In this document: positions 36,020 to 44,277 of the stretch, piece by piece
Layout of the letters: every line of letters begins with the position of its first letter
How positions within the stretch are numbered: the stretch's first letter is position 1
NCBI GenBank assembly: GCA_964411275.1
Contig: CAYPKG010000009.1
Location: 1-64,000, forward strand
Length of the DNA stretch: 64,000 nt
DNA from: CAYPKG01 sp964411275
GTDB lineage: Bacteria; Bacillota; Clostridia; Christensenellales; CAG-138
Direction: 5' to 3'
Position numbers and translations under genes: made by a program
Notes under the pieces: generated by a model
Databases searched by the model: none
Seen by the model: only the letters and a program-made list of their open reading frames with translations
What the model was told of the DNA's origin: nothing

Positions 36020-36649
36020 CTATTTGGTGCCAAACAAGCGATCCCCGGCATCACCAAGACCGGGAACGATATACCCAAGCTCGTTGAGATGGCTGTCAAC
36101 GGCAGCCAGATAGATATCAACGTCCGGATGCATCTGCTGCACGTTCTTAATGCCCTCGGGGGCGCCAATGAGATTGACAAGCCGCACGCTTTTACAGCCG
36201 GAGCGCTTGACGATATTGATGGCTTCCACGGCAGAGCCGCCGGTGGCGAGCATGGGGTCTACGATAATAATCACGCGATCCTGCACATCGGGGGGCAGCT
36301 TGCAATAATAATCCACCGGCATCAGCGTATCCGGATCGCGGTATAGGCCAATATGCCCGATTTTGGCGGCGGGAATCAAGCTCATCATGCCGTCCACCAT
36401 GCCAAGCCCCGCGCGAAGCACCGGGATAATCCCCAGCTTTTTGCCAGCAAGCACTTTCGCGTTGGCCATTGCCACAGGGGTTTCCACCTGGGCGTCCATC
36501 AGCTCCAAATCCCTTGTTACCTCATACCCCATGAGCAGCGACAACTCCTGCACAAGCGCCCGGAAATCCTTTGTTCCGGTATTCTTGTCCCGCAGAAGCG
36601 AAATCTTATGCTGTACAAGCGGATGGTCGATTACCACCAATTTACCCAT
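36020..36649 (-). CDS. upp: Uracil phosphoribosyltransferase
   Basis: The 209-residue protein contains the PRPP-binding signature VIIIVDPMLATGGSAVEAI and the uracil-binding C-terminus GYIVPGLGDAGDR. It salvages uracil to UMP. The start at 36649 is preferred because GGGAGG lies seven bases before it; another ATG six bases upstream is too close to the RBS. It lies between rpiB and the V-ATPase operon on the same strand. Confidence 0.97.
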   Translation of the reverse strand: MGKLVVIDHPLVQHKISLLRDKNTGTKDFRALVQELSLLMGYEVTRDLELMDAQVETPVAMANAKVLAGKKLGIIPVLRAGLGMVDGMMSLIPAAKIGHIGLYRDPDTLMPVDYYCKLPPDVQDRVIIIVDPMLATGGSAVEAINIVKRSGCKSVRLVNLIGAPEGIKNVQQMHPDVDIYLAAVDSHLNELGYIVPGLGDAGDRLFGTK

Positions 36650-36747
36650 ACACATACCTCCCCTTTGTTCTTTCGTTTACACATCTAAACAATATACCCC
36701 AACGTCGGGCTATGGAAAAGGGGGTCCGGCGTTTCTTCCGTTTCCCC

Positions 36748-37191
36748 TTACCTTTCGCTGTCGTACTTCATAATTTTATCAACCCGCAGCCCATGCCGGC
36801 CGCCGTCAAAGGGTGTCGCAAGAAATACCCTCACAATCTCGTACATCATTTCCACGCCGATAATGCGCGCGCCCATGGCAAGGACATTGGCGTCGTTATG
36901 CGCCCTTGTCAGCCGGGCGGAAACCGGATCGCCGCAAAGCGCGCAGCGCACACCCCGCACCTTGTTGCAGGAAATCGAAATCCCAATGCCCGTGCCACAG
37001 ATTACAATGCCGCAATCGGCTTTGCCCGATGCCACCGCCTCGCCCACTTTGATGCCCAGATCCGGATAATCGCAGCTGTCTGTGGAATAAGTCCCGAAAT
37101 CCTCGACCTTGTGTCCTGCCTGCGTGAGAAAAGGAAGCAGCAATTCTTTATAGGAAAAGCCGCCATGGTCGCAGCCGATCGCAATGTGCAT
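36748..37191 (-). CDS. rpiB: Ribose 5-phosphate isomerase B
   Basis: The 147-residue protein shows MHIAIGCDHGGF, GTYSTDSCDYPD, CGTGIGISISCNKVRGVRCA and HNDANVLAMGARIIG, all RpiB signatures including the active-site Cys-Gly-Thr-Gly loop. It interconverts ribose 5-phosphate and ribulose 5-phosphate. AAGGAG lies nine bases before the ATG. The ptp-rpiB-upp order is conserved in Firmicutes. Confidence 0.96.
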   Translation of the reverse strand: MHIAIGCDHGGFSYKELLLPFLTQAGHKVEDFGTYSTDSCDYPDLGIKVGEAVASGKADCGIVICGTGIGISISCNKVRGVRCALCGDPVSARLTRAHNDANVLAMGARIIGVEMMYEIVRVFLATPFDGGRHGLRVDKIMKYDSER

Positions 37192-37210
37192 GAGAAGATA
37201 CTCCTTACGT

Positions 37211-37705
37211 TTATTCGTGATTGGGCAGCTCCCGGTCCAGCCGGTTCAGAGCTTTATTGACCGCGTCCCTGATCTCCTGCGCCACCTCGAGATAAACGGC
37301 AAGGGGCTGCCGGAACGGGTCTTCGATGTCGTATACAAAATCCCCTGGGAACCCGTTCACCCCCGCCGCAAACCCTTTTAGGGTATGGGCCTTATCCTGG
37401 GCACCGGGGCAAAGGGCCACAAGCTCATCGAGATGCTGGCTCTCCATCGTCAGGATGAGATCCGCCTCCCTGGCAATTTCCGGGGTCAGTTGCCGGGCCC
37501 TGTGGCGGCCGTGACGGATGCCCATATGGTCCAGCGCGCGTTCCGCCAGATCGGTCATCTTAGCGCCATCCACAGCCATGGTCCCCGCCGACTCCACCTC
37601 AATCTGCCCGGATAATCGTGGGTGATCGTCCACCAGGTCTTCCATGATGGCTTCGGCCATAGGACTTCGACAGCTGTTACCGGTGCAAACAAACAGCACG
37701 GTCAT
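37211..37705 (-). CDS. Low-molecular-weight protein phosphatase (YwlE-like)
   Basis: The 164-residue protein has the P-loop VCTGNSCRSPMAE (CX5R) near the start and the general-acid DPF region (YDIEDPFRQP). In Bacillus YwlE the P-loop reads CTGNTCRS, and the Thr favours phospho-arginine; most tyrosine phosphatases have Ile there. Here the residue is Ser, so the preference is open. The start at 37705 has AGGAGG ten bases upstream. It lies between sua5 and rpiB, as ywlE does in Bacillus. Confidence 0.9.
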   Translation of the reverse strand: MTVLFVCTGNSCRSPMAEAIMEDLVDDHPRLSGQIEVESAGTMAVDGAKMTDLAERALDHMGIRHGRHRARQLTPEIAREADLILTMESQHLDELVALCPGAQDKAHTLKGFAAGVNGFPGDFVYDIEDPFRQPLAVYLEVAQEIRDAVNKALNRLDRELPNHE

Positions 37706-37763
37706 GTATTTGGTTCCTCCTGTCATGGGAATGGGACTGTATCTTTATGCGCTTGCCGGGGGC

Positions 37764-38807
37764 CTATGCCTCGACTTGTTGAAAGCCCGCCGCGCGCAGC
37801 AGCCTGTTCATAAACGCAAGCCCGGCCTCCTGGGGCGCAAGCCCCTCAGCCAATATCACATCCGCCCTGTTTTCCGCGTCGCGAAGCATCGCAAACAGGT
37901 TTGCGCATAGCGACAACGGCTGATCCCTGTCGCCTATTATAACATAATCCTTACCGTGATAAAAGGGGCTGGTTTGCTTCGTGGCAAAAATCAGGCATCT
38001 TTTTTCCGCCGCCTCCATCTCCCGATATAGGGACTGCACCCTGGCGGCAATGCGCTTCACGTCCCGGCCGTTCACCACGATCACCTCGGCGTTGGGGGCG
38101 TAATGCCTGTATTTCATCCCGGGAGAACTGGGCGCCTCAGTCTCCTTCAGCGGGGAGAGTATGCTGTCTGCAAGGCGTACGGGGCCCACCACCGCTTCCA
38201 GCATGCCCTGTGTCACCACCCCGGGCCGCAGGATGGTGGGCGTGCCGACACAGCTGACCACCGTGGACTCCAGCCCGTATTTGCAGCTTCCGCCGTCCAA
38301 TATCAGCGGGATTTTCCCGTCCATATCCTGCAATACATGTTGGGCCGTGGTGGGGCTTGGCCGTCCCGACGCGTTGGCGCTGGGCGCGGCCACCGGCACC
38401 CCGGCGGCGCGGATCAGCGCCCTGGCGGTTTTGTTGTCGGGCATGCGTAACGCCACTGTAGACAGCCCAGCCGTGACCTCGTCGGGCACCTGATCGCTGC
38501 GCTCGTAGATCAGCGTCAGCGGCCCCGGCCAGAACGCGTCCATCAGCCTCTGGGCCTTGGGCGGCACAGAGTCCCACAGCCGCCGCACCTCGTTCTTTTT
38601 TGATACATGGAGAATAAGCGGGTTGTCCATGGGACGGCCCTTCGCCTCGAATATGCGGGAAACCGCCTCCGGGTTGAGCCCGTTGGCCCCAAGGCCGTAC
38701 ACCGTTTCCGTGGGAAACGCCACAAGCCCGCCTTCTCTCAATATTTTGCCGCCCAGCTGCGTTCCCGCCTCTTCCTGGCGGGTCGCATCCATGACATTTG
38801 TTTGCAT
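37764..38807 (-). CDS. Threonylcarbamoyl-AMP synthase (Sua5/YwlC type)
   Basis: The 347-residue protein has an N-terminal YrdC domain (GGLVAFPTETVYGLGANG, KGRPMDNPLILHV, GPLTLIYERS, VAAPSANASGRPSPT) and a C-terminal Sua5 domain (about 235-347). It makes threonylcarbamoyl-AMP from Thr, bicarbonate and ATP for the t6A modification of ANN-decoding tRNAs. RBS AAGGAG is seven bases before the ATG. It is downstream of prfA, as in other Firmicutes. Confidence 0.95.
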   Translation of the reverse strand: MQTNVMDATRQEEAGTQLGGKILREGGLVAFPTETVYGLGANGLNPEAVSRIFEAKGRPMDNPLILHVSKKNEVRRLWDSVPPKAQRLMDAFWPGPLTLIYERSDQVPDEVTAGLSTVALRMPDNKTARALIRAAGVPVAAPSANASGRPSPTTAQHVLQDMDGKIPLILDGGSCKYGLESTVVSCVGTPTILRPGVVTQGMLEAVVGPVRLADSILSPLKETEAPSSPGMKYRHYAPNAEVIVVNGRDVKRIAARVQSLYREMEAAEKRCLIFATKQTSPFYHGKDYVIIGDRDQPLSLCANLFAMLRDAENRADVILAEGLAPQEAGLAFMNRLLRAAGFQQVEA

Positions 38808-38865
38808 ACACCTGCTCCTTCACCGGGCCAATCCCCGGCCGCGCCCGCCTTGCAAGGGGAGCGCT

Positions 38866-38902
38866 CGAAAAACCGCAAGCTGCAAAGCGTCGCGGTTTTT
38901 CG
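38866..38902 (-). terminator. Terminator after prfA; hairpin repeat copy C
   Basis: An 11-bp stem CGAAAAACCGC/GCGGTTTTTCG lies just after the prfA stop, with a loop containing AAGCTGCAAAGCGTC. The core AAGCTGC and the A/T-run arms relate it to the repeats at 42-89 and 57507-57554. Confidence 0.65.
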
Positions 38903-38904
38903 AT

Positions 38905-39978
38905 TTATTCCTGGGCGCTGGACAGCTTGGCGGCGCGCTCCGCCAATATCAGCGCGTCGATCATTTCGTCGATATCCCCGTCCATAAACTGCTCCAGCTT
39001 ATACAGGGTAAGCCCGATGCGGTGATCCGTCACCCGGCCCTGGGGGAAATTATAGGTGCGCACCCGTTCGCTGCGGTCGCCTGAGCCCACCTGGGATTTC
39101 CGCTCCTGAGCAAGCGCCGTGTCCTGCTCCTCCTGATATTTTTCATACAGCTTGCTTTTCAAAAGCCGCATGGCCATTTCCCGGTTCTGCAGCTGGCTTC
39201 TTTCGTTCTGGCATTGGACGACGATGCCTGTGGGGTTGTGGGTGATGCGGATGGCGGAGGAGGTCTTGTTGACATGCTGGCCGCCGGCGCCGGAGCTCCT
39301 GTATGTATCCACCCGAAGGTCGCTTTCCTTGATCTCAATTTCCACATCCTCGGCTTCGGGCAGCACCGCCACCGTGGCCGCGCTGGTGTGAATGCGGCCC
39401 TGGCTTTCCGTCTCCGGCACCCGCTGCACCCGGTGCACGCCGCTTTCATACTTCAACCGGCTGTACGCCCCCCGCTTGCCGCCAAGGGAAATAACCACTT
39501 CCTTTACGCCGCCCATGTCGGTGACGTTGTTGGTAATGTACTCCACTTTGTAGCCATTGCGCTCCGCATAGCGCAGGTACATCCTAAGAAGATTGGCGCC
39601 AAACAACGCCGCCTCGTCCCCGCCGGTGCCGGCGCGGATTTCGATGATGACGTCCTTGTCGTCGTTGGGGTCCCGGGGCAAAAGCAGGAACTTCAACTCC
39701 TCCACGCAGGCGGCTTCCTGCTCGGTCAGTTCGGAAAGCTCCCCATGCACCATCTCCCGCATGTCCGCATCCAGCTTGTCGTTCAATAGTTCCTTGCAGT
39801 CCTGGATGGATGTGAGAATATCCTTATATTTTCCATAGGCCGCCACAATATCCTGCAGCTGGGCGTGTTCCTTGACCATGGTCCGCCACGCAGCCTGATC
39901 CGACATAACGTCCGGCAGGCCCAGCTTTTGTTCCAGCTCGTCGTATCGGTTTTTGATTGTTTCAAGTTTTTTGAGCAT
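38905..39978 (-). CDS. prfA: Peptide chain release factor 1
   Basis: The 357-residue factor carries the GGQ motif (SGAGGQHVNKTSSAIR) that triggers peptide release, and at the stop-codon recognition site PETESQGRIHTSA, where RF1 has P-x-T and RF2 has SPF. It therefore reads UAA and UAG. The start follows CGGAGGCAAC. It lies downstream of prmC, its methyltransferase, but a CapA-like gene is inserted between them. Confidence 0.97.
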   Translation of the reverse strand: MLKKLETIKNRYDELEQKLGLPDVMSDQAAWRTMVKEHAQLQDIVAAYGKYKDILTSIQDCKELLNDKLDADMREMVHGELSELTEQEAACVEELKFLLLPRDPNDDKDVIIEIRAGTGGDEAALFGANLLRMYLRYAERNGYKVEYITNNVTDMGGVKEVVISLGGKRGAYSRLKYESGVHRVQRVPETESQGRIHTSAATVAVLPEAEDVEIEIKESDLRVDTYRSSGAGGQHVNKTSSAIRITHNPTGIVVQCQNERSQLQNREMAMRLLKSKLYEKYQEEQDTALAQERKSQVGSGDRSERVRTYNFPQGRVTDHRIGLTLYKLEQFMDGDIDEMIDALILAERAAKLSSAQE

Positions 39979-40071
39979 GTTGCCTCCGGCGGCTTGGCCG
40001 CATCATAGTAACGGGAAACTCCCATAATATTTTAGTATAGCATGGCGCAGGGGGAAAGTGAAATTGCAAAT

Positions 40072-41361
40072 TCAATATTCAGCCGAAGAAATCACAGGCA
40101 ATTCGTCCCCACAGACTTTTGTCACATGGGAAAACGCCTTTTGCAGCTCTCCCTCCGCGTCCGCATACGCGGGCAGCACCTCGTGGAGGGTGCGCCCATC
40201 CATCCGGCTCTTTGTGCACAGCAACGGGAGATACCCCGCCTCAGATAGCGTCACTTGGTTGGTTTTCGGGTCTTTTTTCAGGGTTACCTCCACATACGCC
40301 CCGTAATCCTTGGGGGAGGGTGCCATGTTGGAGATGAAGTTGCCCATCGAATACGCAATCAAACCGGTGTATGTGCCTTGTGCCCGCTCTACCGTGAGAT
40401 ACTCGATGGGCTGCACCACATGGGGATGCGCGCCGAGTATGGCGTCCACCCCGTTTTCCAGCATCCATTTGGCCATCTTCCGGGTGGAGGAGGCGGGGGA
40501 TTGTTGAAACTCCGTGTCCCAGTGGGGGAGAGCGATGACGAATTCCGCACCCGCTTCCCGGCAAACCGCGATGTCCTGTAGCATGGCTGCTTCGTCCCTC
40601 GTTCGGCCCACCAAAAACTCCCGCTGCTCTGCATTCATTTTCCCTTCATAGCCGTTGACGGAAAATGTCCAGCCGATAAACCCCACCCGGATGCCGTTCA
40701 TTTCCGCGACGCAGGCATGGGTTTCCCGGTCCTCTTTGGAGCGATATGTGCCTGTCTGCAATAGCCCCGCCCCCCGCAGCACCTCAACCGTGCGCAGCGC
40801 CCCCTGCGCGCCCCGGTCCAGGCAATGGTTGTTGGCGGTGGTCAGCACCGTGAACCCGCTTTCCTTCATGGACCGGGCCAGGGCGTCCGGGGCATTGAAC
40901 GTCTGCATTACCTTCTTCGGCAGGTTCCCAAGCTCGTCCGGGGTGGGTGCGGCGGGAGCGGGGCCGGAGTAGCCGCCGTTTTCCTTTCCCGCTAAGGGCG
41001 TTTCGAGATTGCCGCACAGTATGTCCGCCCGATGAAACACGGCCTGCATGGCGGCAAAGCTTGGGGTAAAATCGAAGTCATCCAATTCCCCGTTCCATGC
41101 CCCCTGTACCTGGGATTGCATCATCATGATATCCCCGACGGCGCCGATCCTTACATACGCCGGGGTGGGCTCCGGTGTTGGGGAAGGTGTGGGGGTGGGC
41201 GCGGAAGTGGGCTCCGGGGTGGGGCTTGGGGTGGGCGCAAAGTCCATCACCCCAGGCTCCGGCGTGACCATATTGAAAAAAACCGGCGCGGAACCGCAGG
41301 CGGACAGCAAAAAAGCCGCCAGCGCTGACGCTGCCAGTAAGCTCCCCTTACGTATTCCCAA
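40072..41361 (-). CDS. CapA-family lipoprotein (metallophosphatase-like, poly-gamma-glutamate/capsule type)
   Basis: A protein of about 429 residues with a lipoprotein signal (FLLSAC), a Pro/Thr/Ser-rich wall-spanning linker with PTPSPTPEPT repeats, and a CapA domain (GAVGDIMMM, LCGNLETPLAG, TANNHCLDRGAQG, HWDTEF, LGAHPHVVQPIEY, YSMGNF). This fold resembles calcineurin phosphatases and occurs in poly-gamma-glutamate synthesis proteins, but many members have unknown roles. The start is not certain: TTG codons at 41361 and 41367 follow GGGGG right after the prmC stop, whereas the longer frame overlaps prmC. It interrupts the usual prmC-prfA pair. Confidence 0.85.
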   Translation of the reverse strand: MGIRKGSLLAASALAAFLLSACGSAPVFFNMVTPEPGVMDFAPTPSPTPEPTSAPTPTPSPTPEPTPAYVRIGAVGDIMMMQSQVQGAWNGELDDFDFTPSFAAMQAVFHRADILCGNLETPLAGKENGGYSGPAPAAPTPDELGNLPKKVMQTFNAPDALARSMKESGFTVLTTANNHCLDRGAQGALRTVEVLRGAGLLQTGTYRSKEDRETHACVAEMNGIRVGFIGWTFSVNGYEGKMNAEQREFLVGRTRDEAAMLQDIAVCREAGAEFVIALPHWDTEFQQSPASSTRKMAKWMLENGVDAILGAHPHVVQPIEYLTVERAQGTYTGLIAYSMGNFISNMAPSPKDYGAYVEVTLKKDPKTNQVTLSEAGYLPLLCTKSRMDGRTLHEVLPAYADAEGELQKAFSHVTKVCGDELPVISSAEY

Positions 41362-41375
41362 CAGCAATGTCCCCC

Positions 41376-42200
41376 TTATTCGCTCAGTTCCAGGCAAACC
41401 ACCCTGGGTATGCCGCAAATATCATCGATCACGCAGCCGCCGCCGAACAATGCGCACACCTCCTGCGCCTGGCCCGCGCCCACCTCCAGCAGCAGCGCGC
41501 CGCCGGGGTTGAGATGCTGCTTATACTCCTGTAATATCCGGCGGTACGCTTGCAATCCGTCCTGGCCGCCAAACAGCGCCAGCGCTGGCTCATACCGCAC
41601 CTCCGGCTGGAGCGCCTCCATATCCTCCCCGCTCAAATAGGGCGGATTGCTTAAAATCAAATCAAACCGGCCCGTAACAGCCTCAAACCAGTCGCTTTGT
41701 ATCGCCGTTATATCCCCATGGTTTCTGGCGGCGTTTTGCCGGGTTAGCGCGACGCAATCCGGGTCGATGTCGGCGGCTGTCACGGCGAGTCCTCCAAGAA
41801 CCGCCATGCTGATGCCGATGCAGCCCGTCCCGCAGCACAGGTCGAGCGCCGTCCGGTAGCCGTGTTGCTTTGAAAGCTTCAGCGCGTGCTCGCATAGGGT
41901 TTCCGTGTCCTGCCTGGGTATGAGTGCCCAAGGCCTGGTTACAAACATCAGCCCCATAAACCCCCATTCTCCCAACAGGTACTGCACCGGCTCATGCTGA
42001 AGCCTTCGCTCCACCAGATCGTTCAAAAGCGCCTGCTGCATGAGGGACAGTGTTTCGTTCCGGTATGCGGGAAGGGCCGCAGGCTCACAGCCAAGCGCAT
42101 GGGCAATCAGAAGCCGCGCCTGCTGCGCCGCCTCCTCCCGGGCCACCGTCTCCAGCGCCTTTGTAACCTCCCCCAGCGCCTGCCCGGCGGTAATATTCAT
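41376..42200 (-). CDS. prmC: Release factor glutamine methyltransferase
   Basis: The 274-residue protein has an N-terminal helical domain, the catalytic LILSNPPYL motif, and a SAM-binding Rossmann fold (ALDLCCGTGCIGIS). It methylates the Gln of GGQ in release factors. The start overlaps the DUF1385 stop (ATGA), so the two are coupled. Confidence 0.95.
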   Translation of the reverse strand: MNITAGQALGEVTKALETVAREEAAQQARLLIAHALGCEPAALPAYRNETLSLMQQALLNDLVERRLQHEPVQYLLGEWGFMGLMFVTRPWALIPRQDTETLCEHALKLSKQHGYRTALDLCCGTGCIGISMAVLGGLAVTAADIDPDCVALTRQNAARNHGDITAIQSDWFEAVTGRFDLILSNPPYLSGEDMEALQPEVRYEPALALFGGQDGLQAYRRILQEYKQHLNPGGALLLEVGAGQAQEVCALFGGGCVIDDICGIPRVVCLELSE

Positions 42201-43216
42201 GCCTCCGCTTGTGCCGCGCCGGGGATCGGCTCCGGCGTTTCCTTATTGTCAGCTTCGGTTTCCTTCACGGCCGCCTGTTGCCCTTGCGGGCCGCGGGCGA
42301 GTTGAAACGCGGCGATGGCCACCTCCAGCATGCCTTCGTCCGGCTCCTTGGTGGTGATCTTCTGCAGCGCCATGCCCGGCGCCCGGATAATCCGCGCGAG
42401 GAGGCTGTCCGAGCGCGCGCCAAAGCGCAGCGCCTCATAGGAAATCCCCGCCACCACCGGCAACAGCAGGATGCGGGTCAGCATCCTGAGCCAGAGATTG
42501 GCGTTCCAGCCAACGGCGGCAAAGAACAGGATGCTGATGCCCATGACGAGAAACAGATAGTTCGTGCCGCACCGCGGGTGCAGCCTGGGTTGCCCGGCGG
42601 CGTTTTCCGGGGTCAGGGGCAGGTCCGCCTCAAAGCAGGCGATTGTCTTATGCTCCGCGCCATGGTACATGAAAAGGCGGTTGATCTCCTTCATCCGTCC
42701 GATGGCGATGATGTATACGAGGAAAATACAAAGCCTGACCAGGCCCTCCGTCAGGCTTTTCCAGATGCTGGCGGCGGAGGAGCCGCCAAGCAGCAGCCCG
42801 CTGATGAACGTGGGAAGCAGGAAAAACATCCCCACAGCCATTAAGATTGCCAGCACAACCGCCACGGCAACCACGATCTTGTCCACGGATTTGCCTGTTT
42901 TTTCGGACAGCCACAGCTCGAACTTGCTGGGCTCCTCCAGGATGTCCTCGCCTGCAAGCTCCGCCGAGCGGGTGATTGTTTTCATGCCGACTGTCAGTGA
43001 CTCCACAAACGACACCACGCCGCGCACGATGGGCAGGCCCAGGAACGAGCCTTTTTTCACCTTTGATTTTTCGGGGGTGAATTCCGTAACGATGCTGCCG
43101 TCAGCCCGGCGCACCGCCATGGCCATACCCTCAGGGGATTTCATCATAACCCCTTCCATGACAGCCTGGCCGCCAATGTTGCATACCGTCCTTTTCCGGT
43201 CGGTAGATTTTTCCAT
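42197..43216 (-). CDS. DUF1385 family membrane protein
   Basis: The 339-residue protein shows the DUF1385 start VCNIGGQAVMEGVMMKSP, then VRGVVSFVESLTVGMK, and FMYHGAEHKTIACFE and HPRCGTNYLFLV before several membrane spans. The family is often found next to rpmE and prmC/prfA in Firmicutes; its function is unknown. The start at 43216 follows AAGGAG. The C-terminal tail (about 305-339) is charged and may be unstructured. Confidence 0.92.
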   Translation of the reverse strand: MEKSTDRKRTVCNIGGQAVMEGVMMKSPEGMAMAVRRADGSIVTEFTPEKSKVKKGSFLGLPIVRGVVSFVESLTVGMKTITRSAELAGEDILEEPSKFELWLSEKTGKSVDKIVVAVAVVLAILMAVGMFFLLPTFISGLLLGGSSAASIWKSLTEGLVRLCIFLVYIIAIGRMKEINRLFMYHGAEHKTIACFEADLPLTPENAAGQPRLHPRCGTNYLFLVMGISILFFAAVGWNANLWLRMLTRILLLPVVAGISYEALRFGARSDSLLARIIRAPGMALQKITTKEPDEGMLEVAIAAFQLARGPQGQQAAVKETEADNKETPEPIPGAAQAEA

Positions 43217-43434
43217 GTTACGCTCCTTTTCCTGAAGGCCCGCCTTCAGGCATACGATGTCCATATGTCATTCTTTATCATTATAGCATATACCTGTTCC
43301 CAGGAAAGACAAACCTTTTGCAAACTCAATGCTACAAAATATGGAACCTAAGAAGTATCATCCAAGCCCCGTATGCCGGCTGGATAGCTGGCCTGTGCTA
43401 TTATTGCGGCCGCTACGCAGCAAAAATAAGGCAA

Positions 43435-43463
43435 AAGCCTCCCAACAAAAGCGGGAGGCTTAG
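43435..43463 (-). terminator. Terminator after rpmE
   Basis: A 9-bp stem AAGCCTCCC/GGGAGGCTT with a 9-base loop, followed on the minus strand by TTGCCTTATTTTT. The rest of the 43265-43479 gap holds no recognised gene. Confidence 0.75.
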
Positions 43464-43479
43464 GCTTGTCGTCTCACTA

Positions 43480-43677
43480 TTAGATTCCGTAGCGCTTTTT
43501 GAAGCGGTCCACGCGTCCGCCGCTATCGACCAGCTTTTGACGGCCGGTGTAGAACGGATGGCATTTGGAGCAAATTTCCACTTTCAGCTCCTCCTTGACG
43601 GAACCGGTGGTGAATGTTTCACCGCAGGCGCAACGCACCAATGACTCGCCATATGCAGGCTGAATATCCTTCTTCAT
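43480..43677 (-). CDS. rpmE: Ribosomal protein L31 (zinc-binding form)
   Basis: This 65-residue protein keeps Cys 16, Cys 18, Cys 37 and Cys 40 (VRCACGE and CSKCHPFYTG), so it is the zinc-containing C+ form. It ends with the usual FKKRYGI. RBS GGAAG lies upstream. It has its own promoter at 43735-43763. Confidence 0.96.
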   Translation of the reverse strand: MKKDIQPAYGESLVRCACGETFTTGSVKEELKVEICSKCHPFYTGRQKLVDSGGRVDRFKKRYGI

Positions 43678-43734
43678 AATGCTTTCTTCCTTTCTCGAAG
43701 ATCCCTTCGGGGTTCTTCTAAGCTAACGGATGTT

Positions 43735-43763
43735 ATTATATAACCCCGAACACCAAAACGCAA
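43735..43763 (-). promoter_or_regulatory. Promoter of rpmE
   Basis: On the minus strand, TTGCGT, a 17-base spacer and TATAAT. It starts 27 bases after the aroK stop, with no terminator seen in between, so read-through from the aro operon is possible. A short hairpin (AAGAACCCC/GGGATCTT) lies in the rpmE leader near 43700. Confidence 0.68.
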
Positions 43764-43789
43764 GGCATTTTCTGCATTTCAGGTGCGGT

Positions 43790-44272
43790 TTATCCCATCG
43801 CCGCCTGAAACTCCTCCAATATCCGCCTGGCCGCGTCCTCCGGCTGAGCATCGTTGGGGATTTCTATATGGCAAACCTCCTGATAGTACGGCAGCCTTTC
43901 CCGGTACAGCTTGGGGATATCCATAGACAGCGGCCGCCCGGCGGCTGACAGGTTTTCTATGTCCCGGGTGAGAAAATACACCCGGCCGCAAGCGCGAATG
44001 GTGTCGCGGTTTTCTTGAAGCAGCACGGCGCCGCCACCGGTTGCCAGCACGATGTTGTTTTGGGCCGCCGCAATTTTTAGCGCCTCGCGCTCCAGCGAGC
44101 GAAAACCCGGCACCCCCAACGACTCTATGAGTGCGGGGATGTCCGCACCGGCCCGCTCTTCGATGAGATCGTCCAGGTCCACAAAAACCCGGCCGGACAG
44201 CTGCCCCACAAGAGCGCCAACCGTGGTTTTCCCGGCCCCCGGCATGCCCACCAGCACCAGATTGCTGCCCAT
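43790..44272 (-). CDS. aroK: Shikimate kinase
   Basis: The 160-residue kinase has Walker A GMPGAGKTTVG near the start, FVDLDDLIEERAG for shikimate binding, and FRSLEREAL and LATGGGAV, the standard motifs. It makes shikimate 3-phosphate. The start at 44272 has AGGAGG ten bases upstream; the longer frame is rejected. It is the last gene of the aro operon, 5 bases after pheA. Confidence 0.96.
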   Translation of the reverse strand: MGSNLVLVGMPGAGKTTVGALVGQLSGRVFVDLDDLIEERAGADIPALIESLGVPGFRSLEREALKIAAAQNNIVLATGGGAVLLQENRDTIRACGRVYFLTRDIENLSAAGRPLSMDIPKLYRERLPYYQEVCHIEIPNDAQPEDAARRILEEFQAAMG

Positions 44273-44277
44273 ACGGC

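Noticed and set aside
43678..43734. A ribosomal-protein autoregulatory leader before rpmE
   Set aside because: Only one short hairpin is visible and it does not match a leader structure I can name.
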